Shown here piece after piece: positions 33,647-40,988 of a stretch of 64,000 nucleotides of DNA. The stretch comes from Yoonia sp. BS5-3. GTDB taxonomy: Bacteria > Pseudomonadota > Alphaproteobacteria > Rhodobacterales > Rhodobacteraceae. Position 1 is the first letter of the stretch; every line of letters begins with the position of its first letter. The stretch is taken from assembly GCF_038069655.2 (NCBI RefSeq), contig NZ_CP150952.2, positions 1 through 64,000 of the forward strand, written 5' to 3'. The notes beneath the pieces are model-generated. The model was not told where the DNA came from, did no database searches, and saw only the letters and a list, made by a program, of their open reading frames with translations. The translations under genes were made by a program, and so were the position numbers.

Positions 33647-34009
33647 ATGTCGGAAAATTTACGCAGGCACATGCGCCTGCACATTTTACTTTTTGCGGCA
33701 CTCATCGGATCCTCGTCTACTGGTGCTTTAGCGCAAGACGCAGCATCCGACGATTGCGAGCTGGCCGTCGCTGCCATGATCAATTTGGCGCAGACGAATT
33801 TAGCCAACAGTGAAGCGATGGTGCAGTTATCCATTGATAAGTTAGGTCTTCTGACGTCTATCGGAGGACAGGCAAACGCTGATATGGTGGAGGCCATGTC
33901 AGCAATGGATGCAACACTCGACGGTGTTGAGCAAATTGATGGCCCCGTGGTTGCGGGCGGGATCGCGGCAATGCGCCGTATGTGTCCTGACGCATTCCCT
34001 CAAAACTGA
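33647..34009 (+). CDS. Exported hypothetical protein
   Basis: 120 residues from ATG 33647 (TTGGAGG 7 bases upstream). A signal peptide with cleavage near ALAQ at residue 31. The mature part is helical with two Cys (DDCEL and RMCPD) that may pair. Family not recognised. The stop is followed by the triple-hairpin repeat copy 3. Confidence 0.78.
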   Translation: MSENLRRHMRLHILLFAALIGSSSTGALAQDAASDDCELAVAAMINLAQTNLANSEAMVQLSIDKLGLLTSIGGQANADMVEAMSAMDATLDGVEQIDGPVVAGGIAAMRRMCPDAFPQN

Positions 34010-34015
34010 TAGAAT

Positions 34016-34078
34016 GGGGGCTGTCTGCCCCCGCGCCCTGCAGGGCGCTCCCCCGAGGATTTTTAGGGGAAGATGAAT
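34016..34078 (+). repeat. 63-bp triple-hairpin repeat, copy 3
   Basis: Differs from copy 1 by one base (AGGGG for CGGGG in the last arm). It starts 7 bases after the stop of the exported-protein gene, the position of a terminator. Confidence 0.85.
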
Positions 34079-34137
34079 GAAACGATTTTAAGCGTAGACC
34101 GGCGGACAACACGCTGCCGGTGTACGGGTCAGGCACA

Positions 34138-34174
34138 TAATATTATTGTATAAGACACGATCTTGTAATATTGT
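34138..34174. promoter_or_regulatory. Pair of conjugation-type boxes
   Basis: TAATATTATTGT at 34138-34149 and TTGTAATATTGT at 34163-34174, about 120-150 bases upstream of the gene run starting at 34294. Confidence 0.45.
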
Positions 34175-34293
34175 CGAAACTGCGGACCTAGCAGGGATGC
34201 GACGGTGCGTGGAAGGTGAAAAAAACTCCGGTTGGATTTACCGAAAGGGCCGGGACCGCAAGGTTTCGGTCCTTTTTCTTTGAGAGGACGCAA

Positions 34294-34557
34294 ATGAAAT
34301 TTGTATTGATATTGGTGCTGTTCAATTTTCAGTCGGGATCAGAGGTGATCAGGGCGGAATTTGACGACATGCAAGCCTGCGCGGATGCGGCTTTGCGCAC
34401 GTTTCAGGGCGTAGCTGCTGCCGTTGAATTGCGGGCGCTGGTGCCTGTTGAGGGCGCGACCGTGCTGGATGGCACGATGATCGCGTATAATGCTGATGGT
34501 GCGGAAACGGGAATGTATAGTTGCAGTCCGTCGCGCTCCACAAATTTGGGAGAATAG
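34294..34557 (+). CDS. Small exported protein
   Basis: 87 residues from ATG 34294 (GAGAGGA upstream). A short hydrophobic N-terminus (MKFVLILVLFNFQSG) suggests export, and two Cys (QACADA and YSCSP) lie in the remainder. It is the first gene of a tightly packed plus-strand run up to 36364. Confidence 0.65.
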   Translation: MKFVLILVLFNFQSGSEVIRAEFDDMQACADAALRTFQGVAAAVELRALVPVEGATVLDGTMIAYNADGAETGMYSCSPSRSTNLGE

Positions 34558-34558
34558 G

Positions 34559-34834
34559 GTGTTGGAAGACATTAAGTGGGCTGGGATGGCTGTGCTTTGG
34601 CCCCCCGCAACGAAAAAAGCGCGTGGGATGGTTTTATCGTTTCGCCAGTGGTGCATGATGCTCGGCGGGACGTTCTTCATGTTTTTGTGGAGCGTGTTCG
34701 TTGGCTCGTTCTTCATGTCGTCTTACGATCCAGTTGGCGGCGGCGCAATTTTCATTGGGCTGCTCATGGTCGGTGCAGCATTGTATTTTGCGTATCTCTT
34801 TTATGCCTTTGGTTGGCGGACGAAGACGCAGTAG
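34559..34834 (+). CDS. Small two-helix membrane protein
   Basis: 91 residues from GTG 34559 (GGGAG 7 bases upstream; TTG follows immediately). Two hydrophobic segments at about 32-50 and 58-80 and a basic end (GWRTKTQ). It starts one base after the previous stop. Family not recognised. Confidence 0.6.
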   Translation: MLEDIKWAGMAVLWPPATKKARGMVLSFRQWCMMLGGTFFMFLWSVFVGSFFMSSYDPVGGGAIFIGLLMVGAALYFAYLFYAFGWRTKTQ

Positions 34835-35140
34835 ATGAAAAACACAGAGACATACCGTGAAGGCTTTAGCGCCATATTGGCGTTTGAAGCTGCCTTCGAT
34901 CATGCGGAAAAACTGCATGGACCTACTGCCTTTGACCCCCGCAAGGCTGACTTGTCTTCGCCTGGACTTGCGATGTTCAGACAAGTTGGCGAACGGTTGG
35001 ATCGTTTGGGGGGCAGGGACGCGATGTTTGCTGCTGCTCACGCCCTTGCTGAAACCGATCCGCGCCGGTTCTACGGCCTCGGGGTGCTTTTAGGCGTTGT
35101 TTGGGCTGGCATTGGTGAGTGGTCATTGATCCGAGGATAA
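34835..35140 (+). CDS. Hypothetical protein
   Basis: 101 residues, directly abutting the previous stop. Helical and soluble, with a hydrophobic C-terminal stretch (GLGVLLGVVWAGIGEW). No family recognised. Confidence 0.65.
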   Translation: MKNTETYREGFSAILAFEAAFDHAEKLHGPTAFDPRKADLSSPGLAMFRQVGERLDRLGGRDAMFAAAHALAETDPRRFYGLGVLLGVVWAGIGEWSLIRG

Positions 35141-35144
35141 TGCT

Positions 35145-35300
35145 TTGAAGATAATCAAGAACACGACCGATGTTCTGCAATTATCATCGAGAACTTGGTT
35201 CTGGGGCGGCGGGGTCGATGTGACCTTCGATAGCTTTATGAACAACGTCGAGATTTCGGAAAAAAGAGCCCTCACGACCGATACTCGGCGGTTCGCATGA
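35145..35300 (+). CDS. Short protein, possibly truncated family member
   Basis: 51 residues from TTG 35145, with GAGGAT 6 bases upstream. The stop TGA overlaps the next ATG (ATGA), which supports it as real. The opening LKIIKNTTDVLQLSSRTWF looks like the start of larger plasmid proteins, so it may be a truncated or minimal form. It is short enough to be overlooked. Confidence 0.55.
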   Translation: MKIIKNTTDVLQLSSRTWFWGGGVDVTFDSFMNNVEISEKRALTTDTRRFA

Positions 35301-35845
35301 GACGCCGCAGGCGGCGCAAGGGAATTGCTTGGTTTCGGCGGCGACCGGCATGGGGGACTGTATATCTTATGCAGTCTTTGGATGAACCGGACTTGTTCAA
35401 AGTCGGGTTTACCAAACGGCTGACGAAAAGCCGCAGAAACGCATTGAAAGGCAAAGTGGGGGGTCGATTAAAGGTCTATTACACTTTGTCGATGCCCAAC
35501 GCATATTTCACGGAACAACGGGTTTTGCGCGATTTGCGGGCGCGATGGTTTGGCCGCGGTGATCGTCGCGGAACGGAGTGGTTTCGGTTGCGGCGCAACG
35601 AAACACTGCCTGACGTAGCTGCCCGAATTTTCAAAGCTGCTGGCGTGGTGCGCCGGGTATCGAAGCTGAAACTATCTTGGCCGAAGGACCAAGAATTTGT
35701 GATCTATAGTTGCAATGAACTGGCCCTTTTGGACGATAAGGGCAAAGATCGGCTGGGAATTAGCAAGGAAGGCAGGGAAAATGGCACTGGTGGATTTGAA
35801 AGGAAAGTCAAAGCGCGAGCTGAAGGCGCTCCTGAAGAACATTGA
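35297..35845 (+). CDS. T5orf172/GIY-YIG-like protein
   Basis: 182 residues. A very basic N-terminus (six Arg in the first seven) precedes a VYLMQSLDEPDLFKVGFTKRL segment, then YFTEQRVLRDL, which fit the T5orf172/MUG113 branch of the GIY-YIG superfamily. The C-terminal 60 residues are basic and overlap the H-NS gene by 65 bases. It is a DNA-binding or nicking protein of unknown role. Confidence 0.72.
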   Translation: MRRRRRRKGIAWFRRRPAWGTVYLMQSLDEPDLFKVGFTKRLTKSRRNALKGKVGGRLKVYYTLSMPNAYFTEQRVLRDLRARWFGRGDRRGTEWFRLRRNETLPDVAARIFKAAGVVRRVSKLKLSWPKDQEFVIYSCNELALLDDKGKDRLGISKEGRENGTGGFERKVKARAEGAPEEH

Positions 35846-36128
35846 GAGTGAAATTGTGCACCGCAGGAAGCAGGAATTTCGCGAGGCAAAGCGCGTGGTG
35901 GGCGACATTGCAAAAAAGCATGGCTTCACGCTGCAACAGCTTTTGGCTGACGCACCGGCGCCAGTGAAAAGGAAAAAGCGGCAATCGGCACCTCGACCGC
36001 CCAAACCGCCGAAGTATCAAGATCCTCGGTCGCCAGAGAAAGCATGGTCCGGCTTTGGCCGTCCGCCAGCGTGGTTTAAGGAACATCTTGCGAATGGAAA
36101 AACGCCCGAAGACCTATTGATCACATGA
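35781..36128 (+). CDS. H-NS/HvrA-family nucleoid protein
   Basis: 115 residues from ATG 35781 after GGAAGG. N-terminal coiled coil (residues 5-55) for oligomerisation, a basic Pro-rich linker, and the C-terminal motif YQDPRSPEKAWSGFGRPPAWF, the H-NS DNA-binding signature in the alphaproteobacterial HvrA style. The first base of the usual RGR loop is replaced by Phe (GFGR). A plasmid-borne H-NS would silence AT-rich plasmid promoters and lower the cost in a new host. Confidence 0.88.
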   Translation: MALVDLKGKSKRELKALLKNIESEIVHRRKQEFREAKRVVGDIAKKHGFTLQQLLADAPAPVKRKKRQSAPRPPKPPKYQDPRSPEKAWSGFGRPPAWFKEHLANGKTPEDLLIT

Positions 36129-36364
36129 AACGGTCTATGCGTTCTACGCTTGTATGGGGCGTAATTGCCGACCTTGAAAACTGGCGGCGTTCGATGCCAG
36201 CTGCGGTGATAATTCGTGATGACGATGCACTGTCGCAACTTGAATCTAGTGAGGCTTGCATTGGTTTGGCACATGCCCCGACCGAGCGGGCATTGTTGGC
36301 TCGGTTTCCCTCCTTACACACCCGTTGTCTTGATCTACTGCCAGCATCGCAAAGCACCCACTAG
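36125..36364 (+). CDS. Small hypothetical protein coupled to H-NS gene
   Basis: 79 residues, starting by ATGA overlap with the H-NS stop. No membrane segment; no family recognised. The overlap is the main support. Confidence 0.5.
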   Translation: MKRSMRSTLVWGVIADLENWRRSMPAAVIIRDDDALSQLESSEACIGLAHAPTERALLARFPSLHTRCLDLLPASQSTH

Positions 36365-36384
36365 CGGCCGTCAGGTCGCGTGGG

Positions 36385-36560
36385 CGAAGATCGTCACCCT
36401 TTGGGCAGATCGGACCTTCCCTGGGCGGGGATGAAGCGAAGAAAATGACGCGGCTCTGTAAGAGACGCGGAATGACTATCGCGGCACCGTGCGCAGGGTA
36501 GGGCTGTTCTGAGTGTAAGCCGTCATGTGCCGGCTGAAACCTAGAGCTGGTCGGACGCTT
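36385..36560. repeat. Degenerate ~200-bp repeat, copy C
   Basis: The most diverged copy: it keeps the GGCTCTGTAAGAGACG block, GTTCTGAGTGTAAGCCG and GCCGGCTGAAACCTAG. It lies in the leader of the SRAP gene. Confidence 0.55.
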
Positions 36561-36613
36561 GCGTTCGACGCCCCAAAAATTTCATTATGAAGGTCAAAAC
36601 CGGGGCCTGAAAA

Positions 36614-37285
36614 ATGTGCAATCTTTACTCCAACAACCTGCCTCAAGAGACGATGCGGCGTCTGTTCAACGTTAAGCCTGCGAATGATCAGCTTGGAAAT
36701 GCGCAACCACTGCCTGCGATTTTCCCAAAGGGTAACGCCCCGATCATCACGCTCGATGGCGAGGGTTCGCGTCGGCTGGAAAATTCTCATTGGGGTTTCG
36801 TTCTGCCGCAAAAATCCAAGGTGACGGGAAATCCGATTCAGCCCAAGGCCGTGAACAATGCGCGTGACGATAAGCTGCTGACTTCGAGATTTTGGAAAAC
36901 CAGCTTTGAAACGCGGCGTTGTCTCGTCCCAGCAACCAGTTTTTGCGAGGCCAAAGGGAAAAAACCGGCGACGTATTTTTGGTTTGGGCTGAAAGGCGAC
37001 GAAGCGCGACCGCCGTTTGTGTTTGCGGGTATTTGGCGGTTTTTCAAAGGCCAATACGAACAAGAAGAACGGTCGCTGGTGACGTCCTCGATCATTACGA
37101 CAAAACCCAATGAACTGGTGCGCGAGGTTCATCCAGACCGGATGCCTGTGATCCTGTCGCCCGAAAATCACGATGTTTGGCTCCACGGCTCGCCCGAGGA
37201 TGCCTTTTCGTTGATTGCACCGTTTCCAACCGAACAAATGACGATCCACAAGCACGGGGAAGGGCTCAAATCTGACGCTGGATAG
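36614..37285 (+). CDS. SRAP-family abasic-site protein (YedK/HMCES-like)
   Basis: 223 residues. It starts MCN, giving the N-terminal Cys2 that forms a covalent adduct with abasic sites in ssDNA. Further family features are the Asn in PKAVNNARDD, the Glu in FCEAKG and the His in VHPDRMPVIL. It protects abasic sites in single-stranded DNA, useful during strand transfer and alongside polymerase V. Confidence 0.93.
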   Translation: MCNLYSNNLPQETMRRLFNVKPANDQLGNAQPLPAIFPKGNAPIITLDGEGSRRLENSHWGFVLPQKSKVTGNPIQPKAVNNARDDKLLTSRFWKTSFETRRCLVPATSFCEAKGKKPATYFWFGLKGDEARPPFVFAGIWRFFKGQYEQEERSLVTSSIITTKPNELVREVHPDRMPVILSPENHDVWLHGSPEDAFSLIAPFPTEQMTIHKHGEGLKSDAG

Positions 37286-37293
37286 CAAAACAA

Positions 37294-38529
37294 TCATCTG
37301 CTTTGCTGATCTTTCCGCTCGGCCAGTGCTTTCAAGCTACCGACGAGATTCAGGGTGCCGTTGCGGGCTGCACTTGTCATGCCACGAAGGTATCCGCCGG
37401 GGTTTTGAACACGGATTTCCGGTGTAAACCTGTTTGCATCTGTGATGATCAAGGCGAGAAGGGCGTCATTGTGGCCCATCACTTCGCAAGCGTCACGCCA
37501 TGCCGTTTGATTGATCCCCAATTCGGGAAGCATCTGCACGGCTGCGGCAGAAACGTCATGCTCGGTGGGGGGTCGTCCACTGGTCCTTGCGTCGATGTAA
37601 AGCTGCATGTCCGGCGATGCGAGACCATAAAGGATCGGTCCTGACAGCTTTAATCGAATTTCGCCCTTGCTTGTTTCGCGCGACCTTTCATCATCTTTTT
37701 CTCTGCAATGTTCAGGGCCGTTAGGCTCTGAACCATCATATCCAGAGTGCGCGGGCTTGCCCGCGCTCCTTTTATTCACGCTTGCGTTACAGACAGGTTT
37801 AAAGTCTTGGGTTGTATCTTGTATATAGGGGGTAGCACTTGTGCTGCACCCGTGTTGCATATCTTGTGTTTCATTCAATAAATTGATGGTCTGCTGTGTG
37901 AGTAAGTCGGCCTCTGCGACGTGTTGACGAAGATCGTCCATGTCGATCCGCCTCAGTTGCCGTGCATCCGGCCACGCTTCGTATTCCGCTTCGATCTGCG
38001 ACGTGTCGGCCCCAAGGTCGGCCAGGTCATTGATGGCGGCCTTTAGATGGCCCTTGTGGATGCTGCGTGTGTTGCACAGGAGGTTGCGCTCTTTGTTTAG
38101 CGCGTCCTGTTGGTGCTGGTGAGCGAGCATGGCGGGGACCAGTGCGATTGCGCACGAGAAGAACACGCCGCACCCATCAAACCCTGACCTGCCGCCATGC
38201 GCCATTGTGCGTTTGTCGATCAGGCCCACGGCAGCAAGCCGCTTTTCGTGTCGGGCGATGCTGTAACGGGATTTGCTGCGTCTCGCGGCAATCTCGCCCT
38301 GCCTACGGTAGCAACAGGGTTCGCGGTCGGGCGACTTCCAGTCGCTTGGCCGGGGATCTTCTGCCATGCGGACGAAAGTGGAAACTTCCGCGTCAGTTAG
38401 ATTGAACATCGTCGGTGCGACGTTCTCAAACAAGCGGATGAAGCCGTCACGCTCCATGCCGTCTGGCAGGGTGGGAAACCCTTCGGTGTGGTGATCGTAT
38501 CTCTCAATACGAGCTGCAATGCTGTGCAT
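37294..38529 (-). CDS. repC: RepC plasmid replication initiator
   Basis: 411 residues from ATG 38529 (AAGGA 8 bases upstream). RepC features: the EGFPTLPDG start and an N-terminal winged-helix region (residues 20-160), then a long linker and a C-terminal domain with GINQTAWRDACEVMG and NPGGYLRGM..AARNGTLNL. No RepA or RepB partner flanks it, so it is a solo RepC. In RepC plasmids the origin usually lies inside the repC coding sequence. Two antisense-RNA-like elements lie directly upstream. Confidence 0.92.
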   Translation of the reverse strand: MHSIAARIERYDHHTEGFPTLPDGMERDGFIRLFENVAPTMFNLTDAEVSTFVRMAEDPRPSDWKSPDREPCCYRRQGEIAARRSKSRYSIARHEKRLAAVGLIDKRTMAHGGRSGFDGCGVFFSCAIALVPAMLAHQHQQDALNKERNLLCNTRSIHKGHLKAAINDLADLGADTSQIEAEYEAWPDARQLRRIDMDDLRQHVAEADLLTQQTINLLNETQDMQHGCSTSATPYIQDTTQDFKPVCNASVNKRSAGKPAHSGYDGSEPNGPEHCREKDDERSRETSKGEIRLKLSGPILYGLASPDMQLYIDARTSGRPPTEHDVSAAAVQMLPELGINQTAWRDACEVMGHNDALLALIITDANRFTPEIRVQNPGGYLRGMTSAARNGTLNLVGSLKALAERKDQQSR

Positions 38530-38584
38530 GTCTCTGTCCTTGCTCGGTTTAAGCAGGGCGGAAGCAGGCAAGTCTTTATGGTTC

Positions 38585-38728
38585 GCACAAATGCGTTTTT
38601 TGTTGCCAGCTTTGGAAGGGGGTGATAAAACCGAGATCAACAGCTTTTTTGATCTGCTAAAGAATTGGCGTTCTTTGGTTTCAGAACCCCCCCGTTAGGT
38701 TTCCGCCTTGCGGGGGTTTCTACTTTTT
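38585..38728 (+). ncRNA. Candidate antisense RNA for repC, copy 1
   Basis: It lies opposite the repC leader, 56 bases from its start. The element runs from GCACAAATGCGTTTTTT to the hairpin CCCCCG/CGGGGG followed by TTTCTACTTTTT, a plus-strand Rho-independent terminator. This matches the place and form of the countertranscribed RNA in repABC plasmids. The 5' end is not known. Confidence 0.6.
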
Positions 38729-38879
38729 AGGGCTGTTTTCTCCTTTCGATTCTCTGTTTTCCGACGCTCTTAGAATACAGGGTATTGGCCGTTCGGCTAT
38801 AGTACCTACTGTATGCTGCGCCTTGGTCTAACTCTTGTGGCGTTTGGAAGGGTCAGACCAAGATGCAGATGTAGCGAGC

Positions 38880-39020
38880 GCACAAATGCGTTTTTTTCTT
38901 GCTTGCCATGTTGGTGGGGTGTTAGAACCGGACTTGAAAAATATGGTAGCCACTTGGGACGCCAATCCCTTGGTTCTAAACCCCCCGTACAGGTTAACCC
39001 CTCTGCGGGGGTTTCTCGTT
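38880..39020 (+). ncRNA. Candidate antisense RNA, copy 2
   Basis: A diverged tandem copy exactly 295 bases downstream of copy 1: both its GCACAAATGCG start (38880) and its terminator arm CGGGGG (39006-39011) are offset by 295, so the two units have the same 132-base length. The middle has diverged and includes TTGGTT..AACCCCCC in both. Confidence 0.55.
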
Positions 39021-39101
39021 GTACGGCGGGAACTGCTCCTCTGCCTGTTGATTCTTATTATTTGTGACGACAGGCATACAACGTCTGGATGCCTGTCGCA
39101 A

Positions 39102-39113
39102 TTATAGTATTGT
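39102..39113. promoter_or_regulatory. Conjugation-type box
   Basis: TTATAGTATTGT, one mismatch from the consensus, in the gap between the antisense-RNA copies and the end of the TrbM-like gene. No gene start is close, so it may be fortuitous. Confidence 0.3.
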
Positions 39114-39134
39114 TCGTTCGGCGTCATACCACGC

Positions 39135-39899
39135 CTAGTAGTTGACCTGCTCGAAGCCGTAGTTGCCTTCATAATCCCGCCATTCCACGAAGACCGAGCG
39201 ATGGAAAATTGACGGGCAGTTGCTTGGGTAGTTTTCCAAACCCGTGTGCGCTGCGGGAAGTGAGCGATAATCGCTTGATCCGGTCCAGCGGAAATCGCCC
39301 TGCGTTCCATATGTGCCGACGCGCATTGAGAATGATCTGTTGCAATCATTGTCGCGACCGCTTTCGCGCTGTCTTGCATAAGTGACGTTGTAGACCCGGA
39401 TGGACCTCACAAAATTGAACTCTTGCCCGCTGATGTCGATGTCTGCGCCACCCCCATCTTGAACAAGTTGCAATGCGTAGCCTTCTGGGAGAGGGGCCGC
39501 AGTCCCGCCGCTGCGTCGAACAACGGCGGGCTGTGGCTCAAGCGCGAAATCCGTGAGTGGTGCGCTTGGGTACGACTGCTGTGGTGCCACATCATCCAAC
39601 TCTAGGAGAATGTCGTAGATGCGGTCGGCAGTCAGGGTTTCAGGATCGACGGTGTAAGCTGCGCCCATCGGACAGCGCCAGATTTGCAACGGGGGTTCAA
39701 CAGGCCAAGGTGTGATCCTACGGATGAACTCGGCGCGGGCGCGGGCGCAAGGTACAGATGCGGGCCAGCCTCCCGATAAGCATAACAAAATTGCGCAATC
39801 AATCTGATAGGTCTGGGCCTGTGCGCGTTCTGGTGCCGCTGCGATGCCAGCTACGGCGGTTGCCAGTGCCAGTGCGCTTGTGCGGAGAATGTTCTTCAT
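39135..39899 (-). CDS. Exported TrbM-like protein
   Basis: 254 residues with a signal peptide (cleavage near AQAQ at residue 29). The mature start has the Cys pattern DCAILLCLSGGW...C.RARAEFIRRI, then ITPWPVEPPLQIWRCPM, as in TrbM/KikA-like conjugal proteins. The C-terminal half is beta-rich with three more Cys. Probably a periplasmic transfer accessory. A perfect conjugation box lies 44 bases upstream. Confidence 0.8.
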   Translation of the reverse strand: MKNILRTSALALATAVAGIAAAPERAQAQTYQIDCAILLCLSGGWPASVPCARARAEFIRRITPWPVEPPLQIWRCPMGAAYTVDPETLTADRIYDILLELDDVAPQQSYPSAPLTDFALEPQPAVVRRSGGTAAPLPEGYALQLVQDGGGADIDISGQEFNFVRSIRVYNVTYARQRESGRDNDCNRSFSMRVGTYGTQGDFRWTGSSDYRSLPAAHTGLENYPSNCPSIFHRSVFVEWRDYEGNYGFEQVNY

Positions 39900-39942
39900 G
39901 ATGTTCCCCTCTAAAATAGGTTATTATAACGACCTCACGGCG

Positions 39943-39954
39943 TTATAATATTGT
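39943..39954. promoter_or_regulatory. Conjugation box upstream of TrbM-like gene
   Basis: TTATAATATTGT, identical to the ssb box; a second AT-rich TTATTATAAC lies at 39921-39930. Confidence 0.6.
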
Positions 39955-40043
39955 TTAACCGGATTTTAGGGGTTGAATCAAGAGGTCTCACGTTTGGAAG
40001 CGTCGGCCCGAAACGGATGTTCGGGACCGAATCTCGCTTTAAT

Positions 40044-40988
40044 TTATTTGGTGTTCTCAGCAAAGAACTGGAAAATTTGGCCCATGACGTCGCCGCCAAC
40101 TTCCTCAGTTTCGGTAAGAACGTCATGCTTCGCGTTTCTGATCATAGCGAATTGGCCGTCCGGCCACTGCTCCATCCGACGCTTGATAGACGAGTTGTCC
40201 ACCAGCTGATCCAATTCGCCGCAAAATGTAATGCATGGGATATCAGGTGACGGAACACTTGATAGGCTACGACATTCGGAGAGGGCTTCGTACAGCCAGG
40301 ACAGTGTTGGCCCGCCGATTTGAAGCTCTGGGGCTTTCTTTGCCTGATCAACCCAATAATCATACATATCAGCGTTATGGGTTAAATTGTTGTCTTCAAA
40401 CGGTGTGTTCAGAACGTAGATATCGCCACTCTCGCCGGGAACGTATTTGTGGCTCAAGCCGACCTTTTGAGAGGCCCATGATATGGGCCAAGCTGCCACT
40501 CGTTGAAGGGTGGACATTTTGATTCCCCACATGGGGGAAATAAAAGCGGCGGCGTCTACAGGAAGATCATCGAGCATCGCACGAAGACCGATGCAAGCCC
40601 CCATAGATACCCCAACAAGATAGTATGGTTTTGGAAGCTCAAGTTCCTCGACCGCTGCCAGTAGGGCGGCAACATCCTTTTGATAATCAGAAAAACGGTG
40701 AATATGACCCGCTTGTGGATCATCAGCCATCCGATCTGACAATCCCTGGCTACGCCAGTCAATCACTGCTGTTGAATAGCCGTTGTCGGCAAAGGTCTTT
40801 GCGACACGCCCGTATCGCTCCATGTATCCGAACCTGCCTAGCATGAGCAGGATTGTCCCTTTGGCCTCAGTATTGGTTGCGTAGATGCCCACGCGAACGC
40901 GCACGTTGTCATCTGTGGTCATCCAGTACGCGTTGGCCGTTTCGGGTCCATCAGCAATGTCGCTGTAGTATTTCGCCTGTTCCATCAT
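40044..40988 (-). CDS. Alpha/beta hydrolase
   Basis: 314 residues. The nucleophile elbow GVSMGA (Ser near residue 125), the GRFGYMERYG oxyanion-side region, DWRSQGLS and a C-terminal FCGELDQLVD acid plus a KHD histidine complete a Ser-Asp-His triad. It looks like a lysophospholipase-type serine hydrolase. I recall this hydrolase/membrane-protein pair being annotated RcgR/RcgA (putative lactone hydrolase and transporter) on Rhodobacterales plasmids, but cannot confirm it. The start overlaps the upstream stop by ATGA. Confidence 0.88.
   Translation of the reverse strand: MMEQAKYYSDIADGPETANAYWMTTDDNVRVRVGIYATNTEAKGTILLMLGRFGYMERYGRVAKTFADNGYSTAVIDWRSQGLSDRMADDPQAGHIHRFSDYQKDVAALLAAVEELELPKPYYLVGVSMGACIGLRAMLDDLPVDAAAFISPMWGIKMSTLQRVAAWPISWASQKVGLSHKYVPGESGDIYVLNTPFEDNNLTHNADMYDYWVDQAKKAPELQIGGPTLSWLYEALSECRSLSSVPSPDIPCITFCGELDQLVDNSSIKRRMEQWPDGQFAMIRNAKHDVLTETEEVGGDVMGQIFQFFAENTK

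Noticed and set aside
36476-37297. 273-codon minus-strand frame
   Set aside because: Opposite strand of the SRAP gene, which has clear catalytic motifs.
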